A DNA stretch of 64,000 nt from Ecdyonurus torrentis (lineage: Eukaryota > Arthropoda > Insecta > Ephemeroptera > Heptageniidae): contig OX439127.1 in the NCBI GenBank assembly GCA_949318235.1, positions 17,357,673 through 17,421,672 of the forward strand, in the 5' to 3' direction. A program made the position numbers and the translations under genes. Below the pieces are notes generated by a model, which saw nothing but the letters and a program-made list of their open reading frames with translations, searched no databases and was not told the DNA's origin. Below are positions 15,923-31,867 of this stretch, piece after piece; position 1 is the stretch's first letter, and every line of letters starts with the position of its first letter.

Positions 15923-17868
15923 AAGTTAAAATAAAAATGAAAAGCTAACTATAAAAAAGTAACATAATTGACAAACAAATTTGATTTAAAAATTAATCTG
16001 CTTGTTCAAAGAGTAAAGAATACGAGATGAAAGATAATATATTATAATAAAAAAAAAAAAAATTATAAAAAATAATAATAAAAAAAATCTATTTTTAATA
16101 TAATTGAATCCTACTTCTTATCAGTGTTTCCATTTTTTTTTTTTTTTTTTTTTTTTTTAATTGAAGTAATTAGTCGAGATAAACATTGATGTAGTGGTGT
16201 ACAATTCATCTTGTCAAGCTGTGAACATTTTGACTGCACTCTTAAATGTAAACTAATGCTCTAAAATTAAAATTCAAGAGAGGAGGGAGAGGAATTAACA
16301 AGCAAATAGCAATGAAATAGGTGTTGAATTAGACAAGTAGACAAAACTTTTATCTCTCTCATGCAATCCTTATAATGTATTTAAAAATTGTAACAAATTA
16401 TATATATTAGTTCAACAATTACAAAAAAAATAAAATAAAAATAAATAAAGTGGGTGATTTATTTTATATAATTAAGAAGAATTTGTTCATCACACTCAAA
16501 TCAAAACCACTTTTACAAAAATAATAGATTGAGTCATTACCACAAAATGTTATTTCTACTCTTAAAAAAATGATATTTTATTTTATTTTTGACATTTACT
16601 TTTTATTTTACTCAAGATTATTATCATGGTTTCTTTTTCTACCATAATGCTTTTATTGCCTGCCATTCACAACTTCAGTAGAAAGCAGCAAAAAAATTAT
16701 CTCAAAGGATTTGATGTTTTATCATCTCTATTCTGACAATCTTTTATATAAATATAACAAGAAAAAAAACTGCAAATTCTTTGAGTTTTGTTCTTAAATA
16801 AAACCAAAATGATTATTTTTCTTGTTAAGTTCTTGTAAGCTTTAAGTTTTAGTGACATAACACAGCTAGTCTTGGATTAAGCTGAAGCAACAATCTTATA
16901 ACACTCTTATACAAAATATTAAAAAAAAAAATCATAAAAAAAAAGAAAAAAAAAACTTTTTATTTTTCAATGTTTGCACTGCTTGTGTTTGTAGGCACAA
17001 TAGATAGTCATTAAAATGATACATTGCGTAAGCAGACTTTCTGCTAGCTCTGGTGTATGTATTTTAATGTTCGTGATTATATTGAAGTGAAGAAAAATGC
17101 AAAAAGAGAAAAAATATATATATACAAAAGTATGCTTTACATCGTGTGGATTTTACTTCTTAGCTGACATCTGTGTTTCCCATCCGGTATATTTTATATC
17201 TAAGTTTTTTATTTATTTATTTTTTTATTTTATTATTATTATTATTTATTTTTTTTTACAATTTAAAGTGCTAAAAACTTCACCACATTCTTCGTAAATC
17301 TGTGTAAAATAACAATACAAAAAAGTATAACTTTGTCCACAGTTGCAGCTCCAGCTACACACATAGAGCACATGGAGAGAGAAATGTAGAAATATAAATA
17401 AAGAAAATGCTACAACACATTTTTGTTGTAACTTTGTTGATTTAAGGGTTTTGTCATACTATGTGTCCAAACATTGTGGTTTATTTAAGTTAATGTAAAG
17501 ATTTGACAAAATGCTATTCTCGGATTTAAAATATTTTCATAATTCGTAAAAACACTGATGGGAAAAAAATCAAAATACATTTTTAAATTTACTGTGTAAT
17601 TAAGTAATTATTATTTACTGTATGCTCGTGAATTCAAGAAAAAACTTCTTTTTAATTATCTATCTAGTTTTAAAACAACGTAATAAATAGCGTAACAAAT
17701 TATGAGCAATTTTCTGGTGAGATAGAATGTATTTGAATTGAGCACTTTATATAGGATTACATACAATTAGAAAATTAAGTGAAATTGCTCTATTAACACA
17801 TTGCTATTTTAGAAGACCACTTTACTCATAAAGTAAATAATTTTACGATGTAATGAATATTGTCCATT
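15921..17868. other. AT-rich stretch, no gene seen
   Basis: The DNA is AT-rich with a 27-T tract (16132-16158) and short A tracts. No splice-bounded open frames or self-similar repeats were noticed. Confidence 0.55.
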
Positions 17869-18117
17869 ATGTCTCTTGATTTTATAGTAAAGCTTTTGTG
17901 GCTTGTCATTATTAAATGCTCGCTGAAGATAAGAAGGCGCCGCTCAGAGAGCAAGGAATTCCCATCAGACCAGGAAATGGGTGTAACTTGTCAGCACAAG
18001 CCCCAAGTGACATCTCTCTCTCTCTCTCACTCTCTCACTCCTCGCACTCACATCGGTCAACACAATGTTCTCACAGCTGACGAATTGCCTTCGGAGGTTT
18101 ACTTAAAGCCGCTCTGA
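17869..18117 (+). CDS. Hypothetical 82-aa ORF with N-terminal hydrophobic segment
   Basis: An ATG at 17869 opens 82 codons. The start, MSLDFIVKLLWLVIIKCSLK, is hydrophobic and is followed by the basic cluster IRRRRSESKE, then a polar region. A CT repeat inside the frame adds a Ser-Leu run, and the ORF ends ADELPSEVYLKPL. The layout resembles a short single-pass or signal-anchored protein. However, part of the frame is carried by simple sequence, and an ORF of this size is only mildly unusual by chance. No family was recognised and no splice or promoter support was found. Confidence 0.12.
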   Translation: MSLDFIVKLLWLVIIKCSLKIRRRRSESKEFPSDQEMGVTCQHKPQVTSLSLSHSLTPRTHIGQHNVLTADELPSEVYLKPL

Positions 18118-18421
18118 AATTGGGAGCAGATCGTGTTTATCTTGGTGAAAAATCCTTTACTCACACCAAACTCTTCAAAATGTCACCTCTGAATCAAATT
18201 AAATTTAAACGTTAAGCTATGTTTGTGACTATAGAGCTAAAATATCTTTCCTTCACTCTTAATATGCTAACTTGCAGAGAGTATAATATACACACGATTA
18301 GCATAAACTTTCCCATCATTGACTATTAAATTAAATTCAAGTACTCAACGTTCTTACGAAGATATCCTTTATCAATATTTAACAAATGACACTATTGAAA
18401 AACACCGTCTTCCATCTCCTT

Positions 18422-18424
<3 letters not shown>

Positions 18425-18483
<59 letters not shown>
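18425..18483. repeat. (CT)n microsatellite, about 59 bp
   Basis: This CT array is followed by a short (CTCTAC)-type hexanucleotide run. Smaller GA and CT runs follow at 18737-18764 and 18881-18901. Confidence 0.96.
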
Positions 18484-18486
<3 letters not shown>

Positions 18487-18731
18487 CCTCTACCTCTACC
18501 TCTACCTCACTGCAGTGCAATTCTATTTAATGAGTTTTATAACATCTGCCCCCAATGTATGGAATATAAAATGAGAGGAAATAGAATTTTTTTCTCGTTG
18601 TTTATGTGATATTCATATATCTATTCAAGTGTAAAGCTTTGCCAAAAATACCTGATGTGAGAACAAATCACCCGAATTAAAGACGTAGGGGAAAAGAGCG
18701 GGTGTGAAAAAGAGCGTGCAGGGAGATATAG

Positions 18732-18764
<33 letters not shown>

Positions 18765-18901
18765 GCGCAAAGGAAGAAGAGCATTTGCCTCTTTGCAGAA
18801 TACCTCCTCATCGTTCCTCACACAATCACCATTACGTTAATTTGCTTGCTTTGCCGTCTCTTACAAGCCAGCTAGTAGCCTTCTCTCTCTCTCTCTCTCT
18901 C

Positions 18902-22564
<3,663 letters not shown>

Positions 22565-23449
22565 ACCTTATCATTCTTCATCTACCCACGACACATTTCA
22601 CACACTAGCTTTATTGCAAGACATTCTCCCATTTTATTTAATGATTGCATATTTTGTATAATATTATACCAGCAGCTACATAATGAAAAATCTATATTTG
22701 GTACAAATAAAATATAAACTATAAAATACTATATATAAAATTTATTTTCAAGATAATATTTAAATTTCGCGTGCTTTGTGTATTACAAAAAAAAAAAACG
22801 ATTTAAGCTTTTGATGAAGGATTAAGTAATTTAATAACACTTAAGTTCGATTTTGTTTTTACTTAATGCATTAGTTTTTCCTAGCGTTTTTTTTTTTTTT
22901 TTTTTAGTTGTATGATTACATGTAAAAATGAAATTTGTATTAAAGTGTTATACTACACAAACGTTATTTAAAAATTATTAATTTCTACCATTTTTTTTTA
23001 TTTTGAGATAAGATTTTTAGTTCCGATTTGACACAAAAATAATAACAATAAAAAAGAAATAATAATAGTACCGCATGAATATATTGACTATATTTATGTA
23101 TATAAAAATGGTTGTTTTTTTATAACCCTTTTTGTTTCCTGCTTTTCAAGTTGTTATTGTCACATACATGGTAATAATAGTCACATTTATTTCTTTGATT
23201 AAAATGATGTACAGTATACACATGTGTTATACAATCTACTGTCTTTTTTTTATGGATTTAGTAAAACACAAGTTTTTAATAGTTAGTTACACTGCGTTGC
23301 AAATTTAAGCTAGCTAAAAAAGGGCAAGTCAAGGTTTGGATTCTTAGAAAGTTTTTTTTAAGGGGTATAACTGACTAAGTGGGCCAAAAAAAATGAACAT
23401 GGCTGACAAAAATAAATACTTAACAATTATGCTAGCTCACTTTCAGCAC
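22565..23449. other. AT-rich stretch leading to a MITE cluster
   Basis: Mostly AT-rich. Around 23311-23380 occur GCTAAAAAAGGGC, AGTCAAGG and AAGGGGTATAACTGAC. Similar strings (AAGGGGCATAACTGAC and AGTCAAGGATTC) occur at 25466-25512, so both places hold related fragments of a dispersed repeat. Confidence 0.4.
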
Positions 23450-23793
23450 AATGAGGAAGACTAAAAAAATTTAGTGGGGGTAATTTTATTTCATATTCTA
23501 AAAGATTACATTGTCCTGAATCGATTCATATGTGAATTTTTAATTTTTGAGTTCATAAGTTATTTTAATTAATTTTTTAAAGTCACGAAATGACGTCACA
23601 GGCTACAGCTTATGCATGTGGACATAGGAACAAGTTGCAGCCTGTGACTTCATTTCGTGACTTTCAAAAATTAATTCAAAATACTTAAAGCACTCAAAAA
23701 TTAAAAATTAACATATGTATCGATTCAGGACAATGTCTTCTTTTAGAATATGGAATAAATTACCGCTTAAAATTTTTTGTAGTCTTCCTCATT
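23450..23793. mobile_element. Foldback MITE, about 344 bp, 160-bp arms, 20-nt loop
   Basis: Two long arms (23450-23611 and 23632-23793) are imperfect reverse complements for their whole length. Shared blocks, read from the outside in, include ATGAGGAAGACTA, CATTGTCCTGAATCGAT, TTTTTAATTTTTGAGT and AAAGTCACGAAATGA. The outer end is AATGAGGAAGAC in both arms and symmetry stops there. There is no coding capacity, so it is a non-autonomous DNA element. No target-site duplication was clear. The left arm holds a perfect TGACGTCA palindrome near its inner end, mutated to TGAAGTCA in the right arm. Confidence 0.88.
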
Positions 23794-23799
23794 TGTTCA

Positions 23800-23865
23800 A
23801 TATACAACATAATTAATGCTATAATACTGCATAATAATTAAGCAGAATATGCTATATATATATAT
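23800..23865. repeat. Left part of a small repeat split by the hAT-like insertion
   Basis: The pattern TTAATGCTATAA...CTGCATAATAATTA resembles the middle of the repeat at 63361-63575 (TATGCTATATTGCATAATAACTA). Its right part reappears at 25356-25462, on the other side of the 1.44-kb element. Similarity of this left part is loose, because the AT-rich sequence limits certainty. Confidence 0.35.
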
Positions 23866-23869
23866 ATAT

Positions 23870-24147
23870 CAGTGTTGTAGTCCTAAAGTTTTACGAAGCA
23901 GGGCGCTCTATTTATTCCCAAAGATGATTGTTACTAAGGGGCCGAAGGCCCCCTTATGCCCGCCGCAGGCGCGAAATTTTTGAGTGCCACGCCCATTTTT
24001 AGGGGAAAAAAGAAAGCAAAAAACAAACAAACAAACAGTATTTTTAATTAATTAATTGTCATTTTGTACCTAAATTTTATTAATAATAAATGAAAATCGG
24101 TGCACTGGTGGCAACTTAAAAATAATATTGTAGCCTATCAGTTTTAT

Positions 24148-24195
<48 letters not shown>

Positions 24196-24726
24196 GACAC
24201 CGTCCCACTGTGGTCCCATACGACTACAGCCCTAATATGTAATAATTTTCCACCAATTATAAACTGCATGGCTTATAACTTATTATTATTAAATTAACTT
24301 ATGCTAACAATAATTTATTATTTTTATATGTACTTACCGGTGAATCGACTTGGATGCTACTTTACTAAAGATAGTGCAAAGGGCCGGTCACTAATTTAAA
24401 TTGAAGAAATTATTAAACTGACGATCTTGAGAACCTCTAGTCCGTAGCATATTATTTTTTCTTTTCTTTTTGGATTAAATTATTTATCACTGATACTTAT
24501 TTTGAATGATTGATTAAAAACTCTAACACTATGCATCACAAAAAAAAATTACTGCCATTTATAAAATAGCGAGAAGCGGTCACCTCGAGAATTGTACTCT
24601 TACTGCAAGAAACACCTGATTTTTTGGTACCTATTTAAAAATTATACCCCCTTCGTACTATTCTCCCTCACTTTTTTTAGGGAAAGCATGTTGCTTAGAA
24701 GTTATTTCTCATATATATTTTAACAA

Positions 24727-24776
<50 letters not shown>

Positions 24777-25307
24777 GAGAAATTTGAAGCTTGACTCCGT
24801 CAATAATACTTAGTGACCTGTCAGTGTGATAGTCATACTATACAACACTTTTTTTTTTTTTTTTTTTTTTTTTTACCAATGAAGTCGGGGGATTAACGTA
24901 TACACCTGAATGTCCCAGGAAATTGCGCTCAGATGCACAATTATAATTTGACAATGCTTAAAATAGCTACTAAATAAAAACACTACCTGAGCGGTTATCA
25001 TGTATGAACATGTTTCTGTCTATTTTCTTAACTTACCTCAGTTTTTCTATTGTTTCATTCATATGATTTGCTATACAAATGTAATGTGCATTTTCTTGTC
25101 AGATTACTAAAATAATTTTACTTGTACTTTTTTCAATTTTGCACTCAAAAGTATAAATTTTACAGAAGTTTGCAGTGTATTTGTCGTACGTAAACCTTAT
25201 CGAGCGCCTTATAGCGCCTTTTTCAATTTTCACGAAGCAGGGCGCAAAGCATGAAAAGGTTCACGAGCCAGGGCGGCGCCCTGGCGCGCCCTGCCTCCAC
25301 TACACCC

Positions 25308-25310
<3 letters not shown>
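23870..25310. mobile_element. hAT-like non-autonomous element, 1.44 kb
   Basis: The left end reads CAGTGTTGTAGTCC and the right end, reverse-complemented, CAGGGGTGTAGTGG; 10 of the first 12 bases agree. Termini of the CAG-G-TG type are usual for the hAT superfamily. Both ends abut TA repeats, compatible with an 8-bp TA-rich target duplication that later expanded. Just inside are GC-rich subterminal blocks sharing ACGAAGCAGGGCGC (23893 and again near 25231) and a palindromic CCAGGGCGGCGCCCTGG. A hairpin AAGGGGCC-GAA-GGCCCCCTT lies near 23937. No transposase frame is present. The interior carries (CT)n at 24151-24193, (GA)n at 24730-24780 and 26 T at 24849-24874. A pair of separate fragments is the alternative. 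Confidence 0.5.

Positions 25311-25355
<45 letters not shown>
25311..25355. repeat. (AT)n microsatellite, about 45 bp
   Basis: This AT array directly follows the right end of the hAT-like element; a matching TA run precedes its left end. Confidence 0.95.
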
Positions 25356-25359
<4 letters not shown>

Positions 25360-25462
25360 GTTGTATGTACAGCATAATTATTTATATTATCGTAATTTAG
25401 CATCATTTATACTATAGTGGCATAAATGCAGCATAAATTACATATTTTATTTTATCCATGTG
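25356..25462. repeat. Right part of small dispersed repeat (second copy at 63482-63575)
   Basis: Positions 25369-25462 align without gaps to 63482-63575. By hand count about 82 of 94 bases agree, including ACAGCATAATTATTTATATT, TAATTTAGCATCATTTAT and CAGCATAAATTAC. The end is TCCATGTG here and TCCGTGTG in the other copy. Confidence 0.85.
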
Positions 25463-25994
25463 AAAGGCTAAAAAGGGGCATAACTGACTTGAGGTCAGTC
25501 AAGGATTCCTGGACCAGCGTTTTAACCAGTACGAGCCTGATTATAATGATTACTAAACTTTCATTTAAAACAATTCGGAATTTATCAATATTTTACAACA
25601 ACTCTATTCTATCACTAAAACAAATGACAATTTTTCGTATTTCTACCTCTTCTTTAGCATCTTTAAAGAACAAAATTTTACTTGAAGTTTATATCTTTAG
25701 TTAGACTCCTATTCATAAGCTACCTTATTATAAATGCAATAAAGTTAAGCAGGTAAGACAATAGTAAACTTGTATTGTAAATTTTACGTTTTGTTCTCTT
25801 CCGGGGTAAAAAGCCAACAGCCAGCATGTTCCCACGCCCTTCAACAATTGACTTCCTCTACTCTCTTTCCGCTTACTTCTTTAAGAATCATAATTACAAC
25901 TTAACTTACATACCTCTCAGTTTTTATTTTAATATATTTCATTCAAATTTTTCAAATATCATAAACAAGTCAAAAATTGTACTTTAATTATGAA

Positions 25995-26359
25995 TGTGCA
26001 TATTGTTAAAAAGAAAGTTCAGTGGTTACAGCATATGGCTTCTTTAATATTAGATAATGAGAAGAACTGTTCATTAACTCACATATGATGCCCCAAAAAT
26101 CTTCCGTAGCCCCATGGTAGCCCCTCAAACTTGCGTTTATCCTGCAAGATATGCAACTTGCTACAATAATACAGTAAAGCCGTAACTATGACGTAAAAGA
26201 TATGGGACGGGTTGCATATCTCGCAGGATGATCACGAGTTGGCGGGGCTACGGAAGAGCTTTGGGTCATCGCATGTTAGTTTATGAATAGTTTTTCTCAT
26301 TATCTAACATTGAAGAAGCCATGCTGTAACCCCTGAACTTTAAGATTAATTTAATGCAC
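25995..26359. mobile_element. Foldback MITE, about 365 bp
   Basis: The arms, roughly 26013-26160 and 26206-26342, are imperfect reverse complements. Shared blocks are AAAGTTCAG-GGTTACAGCAT, GGCTTCTT, TTAGATAATGAGAA, TCTTCCGTAGCCCC, ATCCTGC and AGATATGCAAC. Weaker symmetry continues to GTGCAT at both outer edges. There is no coding capacity. The right arm holds CGGGTTGCATA (26208-26218), the motif shared with other elements of this window. No clear target duplication was found. Confidence 0.85.
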
Positions 26360-26908
26360 ATCATGATATTTAAATAAATCATGATATTAAATAGATTATA
26401 AATAAAAGTAAATAAGCATATTTATTTAAAAACAGAGAAAAAATATACATTTTTGAAAGAGCGAGGTTTACGCCTACGAGGGTTCAGTTCAGTCATAGTT
26501 AGTTGAGTCTAATTTTACTAACAATGTTGATAAAGTAATAGAATCAAGTTGGTAAAAAAAATTTTTTTTGCATGTACAGTACATGTCTGGCCCACTCTTA
26601 AACCTAACTCCCACAGAAACAACAATAGCAAAACATGAAAAATTACGAGTAGTGAAATTTAATACCAATTAAAAAATATATACTTTTTTTGATATATGTC
26701 GACGAATTTATCATAGTTTTTGTTCATTGTGAGAGTTATTCCAACAGCCAACAACACCATTCTGAAATAATCATCTTTTAAATTTAAAATTGACTGCGAG
26801 TTACGAATATAAAACAAAAATAATAAATTACCACCATGAAAGAGAATACTTTTATAACACCAAATATAAACTACGTGAGGAACAAATAAAATTGGTAAAG
26901 TCTTATAG

Positions 26909-26943
<35 letters not shown>

Positions 26944-29900
26944 TAACTTTTTACTATTATCATTATTACCGTTATTGTTATATTACTAGCTTTGAAGTTA
27001 GCTTTATGTTTAGTATTCGTCGATATTCAGAGAGGGGTTGAATACGTGATTTTTAAACTCCCCTCTTTCATTGTGACATTAACTTTATTATTACGTGAAC
27101 TTTTGATATAATTTTTAATAATTCAACAAAATTAGATGCATTTAATGCAGCACGTGGCTGCAACCAACTGTTCACGTTATATTATATATAGAAGCTCCAG
27201 ACAGAGCAGAAAATGCACGCGGTAGTGGTAGCAGCAGCTGTGCATTATAAAGTAATAGTAGGTTGTCATGCAAGCTTAATATATATAAGAAGCACCTAAC
27301 TTGGTGGCTACTTGAATATTATAGCTTTTAACTGCAAAGTAGACTCACAGGCTACTCCAATTTCCTTCTATATAATCACATCATTTGATAACAAGAAAAA
27401 TAATTACCTTTTTTTTTTTTTTTTAACTGATCGTTTATACAGCAAGAAAATTCATTACTTTAATAATATGTTTTACAAACTTTGATATTATAATAGCATA
27501 TTGTTCTCTTTTTTTTTCCTTCTACCTAATACTATTTAATCTATTAAGAAAGAGGTTTATAATAAGTTCGTATTTTTAAAAAGTATTACTTTCAACAGTA
27601 CTAAAAAGTAATCAGTGATTATGACCTTTTCAAACTCATGCACTTTACTTTACCGTACAGCACATGTTTAGAGAGTATTTTTTTTATTTATTAGCTCAGT
27701 TTGAAAAGAAGCTCGTTTATTTTCATTTTCTAGAGTGGTAGTTACTAAATTATTACGTATAAAATGTAAAATGTCAAATGACAGTACAATTTATATGTTA
27801 TTGTTGGTTTCACGATTGCAAACAATCTTTTGCGCTGTATACACTTCTTTATTACTACGTCATCACATATTTCTATACTATTTGCTTTTGAGAATAAATG
27901 AATAATGTACGTACTTTATGTGGGTTCAAAAGGTATTCCATAAATTATAAAAATAAAACTTATTTTCATAATGAAAAAAACTGTTCCTTGAAAAAAATTT
28001 GAAGGCCGCTAATCTTATGACAACTATGGCAGTATTATAGAATTTTTGTTATGTATATATACTTTTATTATTCATAACTACGATTTGTGTATCATCATGA
28101 AAATTGGTGTTGCGTAATTTATGACACAGTAAATTGTCTGGATAGGGGATGTTTCTTTTCCCTTTTTTTTTTTTTTTTTTTTTTTTTTTCCTTCTCTCTT
28201 TCTTCTTCCCTCCCCAATCTTGTAACTCCACTCTCACTCTTTCTCTCTCTCTTTCTCTCCCTGTGTCAGTTAGAAGAAGTCTCTAATGGCAAAACAGAAC
28301 CATTCTTCATCGTTAATGAGAAAGTTGCAAGCAACAGTAGTAGAAGTAAGCACAGCTATATTTGTGAAGAAGGTTATCCGTGTCCGTCAGTTATAAAAAT
28401 TACTCACTAAAGGTTTTTAAGTATGTCCTCAGAGAATTTAAAACTCTCTGCGTTTCCACTTGCCGTAAGTGTTAACTTCTCTACTGAATAACTATATACA
28501 CCAGACTAAAAAATAAAATAACATCAAGTATCTTAAATAAATAAGAGCATTACATAAAATAGAGAAATTATTCTTATGAGTATATTTTAACTTGATAAAT
28601 AAATTAAACCCGAGTAGACCAAAAAAAGAAAATAAAAAATAATAATAATAAAGTATTCTTAACTTTTTAACTAATTAACATAATTAAAATGTTAATCTAC
28701 ATAGCAGGTATAAATTAAACATAATAAATTTTAATTTTGTGTAATAACCACCCTCTAAAATTCACCCTTTTGTATGTATGTATGTATGTACATACTCATA
28801 CATTTAGCACACAATCTTGCCGCGTCTTGAGTATGTGTGTATAGTATACTGTACAAGACCTGTAATGTTGATTACCACTTCTTACATATACTTGGGGTAG
28901 ATGTGGCAATGCTTAAGAGGTACAGCTTTGGTTGCGGTGGGTCCGCACTTGACTCTGCCATGTATATACATACACGCTTACTTGCCTTGTTCTCTTACCA
29001 CTTGTTGATGATTGATAGTGATGATGGGCTGCTTATCGACTTTGAAGATATATTATGATCATCACAACACTGTGCATATCATACATTATATTAAATCTTG
29101 CACACACAAAAGAACAAGAGATAAATTTTTATTTTACTTGTATTATAATCATATTTCATTATAGTGCACCATAATTGGTTGATTGACAGATTATAGTATT
29201 TATTTTATTTATAAATGTCATATTATTTAACAATAAATACTTAACTTAATATAATATTTACAAAAGTGCAAGGACAGAATGATAATTTTTATATTACGAG
29301 CATTAGTTTAAAATTATACGATTTCGATTGTTTTCTGAATTTCATACAAACGCTACGAATTCAACAAAAAAAAAACGGCCAACGGCCACCTTTCAACAAT
29401 CGGACCGTCTGAAATCCAGAATACAAGCGAAATTCAGATGTAAACAAATGACGTCACAGTCGGCAAAAGGTTGAGAATTGATATTTTTTATTTCTTCTTT
29501 AATTAAATAAAACGTCAATTTTACAAACGTCAATTGCCTATGCTAAGTTTATCTACTACTTTTGCTTTCCTAATGGCATATTTAAACATAGGGGTTAACT
29601 TTGTGTAGACTTCCTCATTGTATTTACATAAATGCTTTAAACTTAATATTGAAAAACAGAAGAAAAATAAATGTAGTTAATCTGCTAAAGAATGTATTTT
29701 AATATACTTCTGTCATAATAAGCTATAAAAAATATAATAATAATAATCCATTTAACGTGAATTGAACACGGGAAGTAGTCGATAATCACATCAATTCTAA
29801 AAGTAGCTTTAAAAAAAATATACTCAAGATAATAGTTATTTTATTTTAATATTTTCTTCATTCGTTTTAATTTTATCATTATTACTATTATTTTTTGCAT

Positions 29901-30832
29901 TGGTATATACATACATTATTCTACAGAAAAAAAAAATTTACTTTTAATGTGAGCTTCGTGAAAATTGTTTGTGACTTTAACATTGGAAGTTATCGTTAAA
30001 AGTTTAAAATAGCTAGACACGCAACGTAAACCAAAGATAATAGGGTAATAAGACGTTAAGTTTAAGCAAATTTAATAATAATTATCTATTTATAAAATAT
30101 TTTATTGATTTTATATACAGGAATATACTTACAATAATAATAATAATAAAATAAACTATTTTTTTTATGACTCAGCAACGAGTTATTAAAGATTCAATAA
30201 TCAAACTTAATGTGCTACGAATTAAAGTCAATATTTTATGTATACATTGCTGTAAACATAGAGCTAGATAAACTTGATTTGTTTCAATATACACAAGAAA
30301 ATATAATATACAGTAATATATTATTAGGTACAGTACGTCAACTGATCGTTTTTAATCATTTTTATATATTATACTATGCTATTACTTTTTATCATATGCA
30401 TTGAAATTCAAAATAACCAAATGAATATCTGATCAAAATAAATATATTAATATTAGATATTTTTTTAATCATTTAGAAATAATTAGAAATATTTTAAAAT
30501 TAGTATTGTTTTTGTTCAAAACTTTTCCGCAGTTTCTTTATTATTTTTTTTTATTATTATTTTTTAATAGTATTCCAGAAAAGACATCGTCCAAAGAGAA
30601 AGAAAAACAGCAACAATTCTTAATAGCCAACAATTGAAGAAAATAATAATCTTAATTGTCTCTAATAAAAAAAATGTAGTCATGTTTATCAAATAATAAA
30701 TAAAATGATCTTTTATGGCTACAGTGAATATACATTTCCTCCATGCATATGTATTTTTATTATTATTTTTTCATATTTCATTTATAATATAATATTTTCA
30801 CAAACATTTATGTTACAGTATGATAAATATTA

Positions 30833-30876
<44 letters not shown>

Positions 30877-31792
30877 AGGGGGTGGAAATGCTATTTTCAT
30901 GCGATGATTTTTTTTTAAAATTATTATTGAAATTTTATAGAAAACAATAATAATTGTGATTATTATATTTTATTGATTTAAATAAATCAAAATTGGCACG
31001 CACCTGACTCATATTACGAAAATACAAAAATGTCAATCAAAATTACGTTTTGTACTTGTGTGTGTCAATCCCCATTGTCAAATGCTACATATAACATCAA
31101 TACATGTAATTATAGTGACGTAAAATTTCAATTATCAGTTTATAAACTCTAATTATTATCATTTCAAAATATAATAGTTAAATTCAATTTCAAGTGCTTT
31201 ACCAAATTTAATCAATTAAATTCTTTTCATATTATACGTTTGAACGATAATCAGTATAATATAAAATGGTTTCATATATAATATAATACAAAGTTTGGTT
31301 ACTAAATTTTAATTAATCTATAATCACACCATTATCAATTATAATTTTGATTATTTGATGGTTAATAAATTATTATTGATATTATTTTGCTTAAATATGA
31401 TATCACCAAGTAATTTCTTCAATATTTTCAACATTATCTTAAAAAAGAAGAAGATATATTCCATACTGATAGAAGCAAAAATACTTATATTCTCACCGCT
31501 ATTTAGTATTTTTAATAATATAACCTTTTTCTTCTTGAATATCATGAATAGGAAATACAGTAAGCACTTGCAACGTTCTATGAAATGCTGAAAGTGCCCT
31601 TTGATTTGATTGCGTTACTTAACTAACCTTGTTGGACACGATGTATAGCATAGAAATGTGTGATTAATTATGCTGGCTACAAACTGAATCTGAAGATGAA
31701 GAAGCGATTTGGTTAAAACGAGTTCACATAATAGAAATTAAATTATGTTGATATGAAATTTTTGCATTAAAAAATATTTCATGTTTTTGTTT
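26360..31792. other. AT-rich stretch, no supported gene
   Basis: It holds (AT)n at 26911-26941, T tracts at 27412-27424 and 28161-28189, and (GA)n at 30836-30869. A small palindrome CATGTAC-A-GTACATG lies near 26569. The patch 27145-27250 has CACGTG and CAGCTG E-boxes and could be regulatory. The patch 29380-29470 contains a perfect TGACGTCA near 29449. No open frame here looked coding. Confidence 0.5.

Positions 31793-31866
<74 letters not shown>
31793..31866. repeat. (TTG)n trinucleotide microsatellite, about 74 bp
   Basis: This is a pure TTG array, the only long trinucleotide repeat in the window. It borders the candidate spliced unit to its right. Confidence 0.97.
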
Positions 31867-31867
31867 A

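Noticed and set aside
25426..25704. 92-codon plus-strand ORF with ATG
   Set aside because: It begins inside a dispersed repeat (25369-25462), has AT-driven composition and no recognisable motif.
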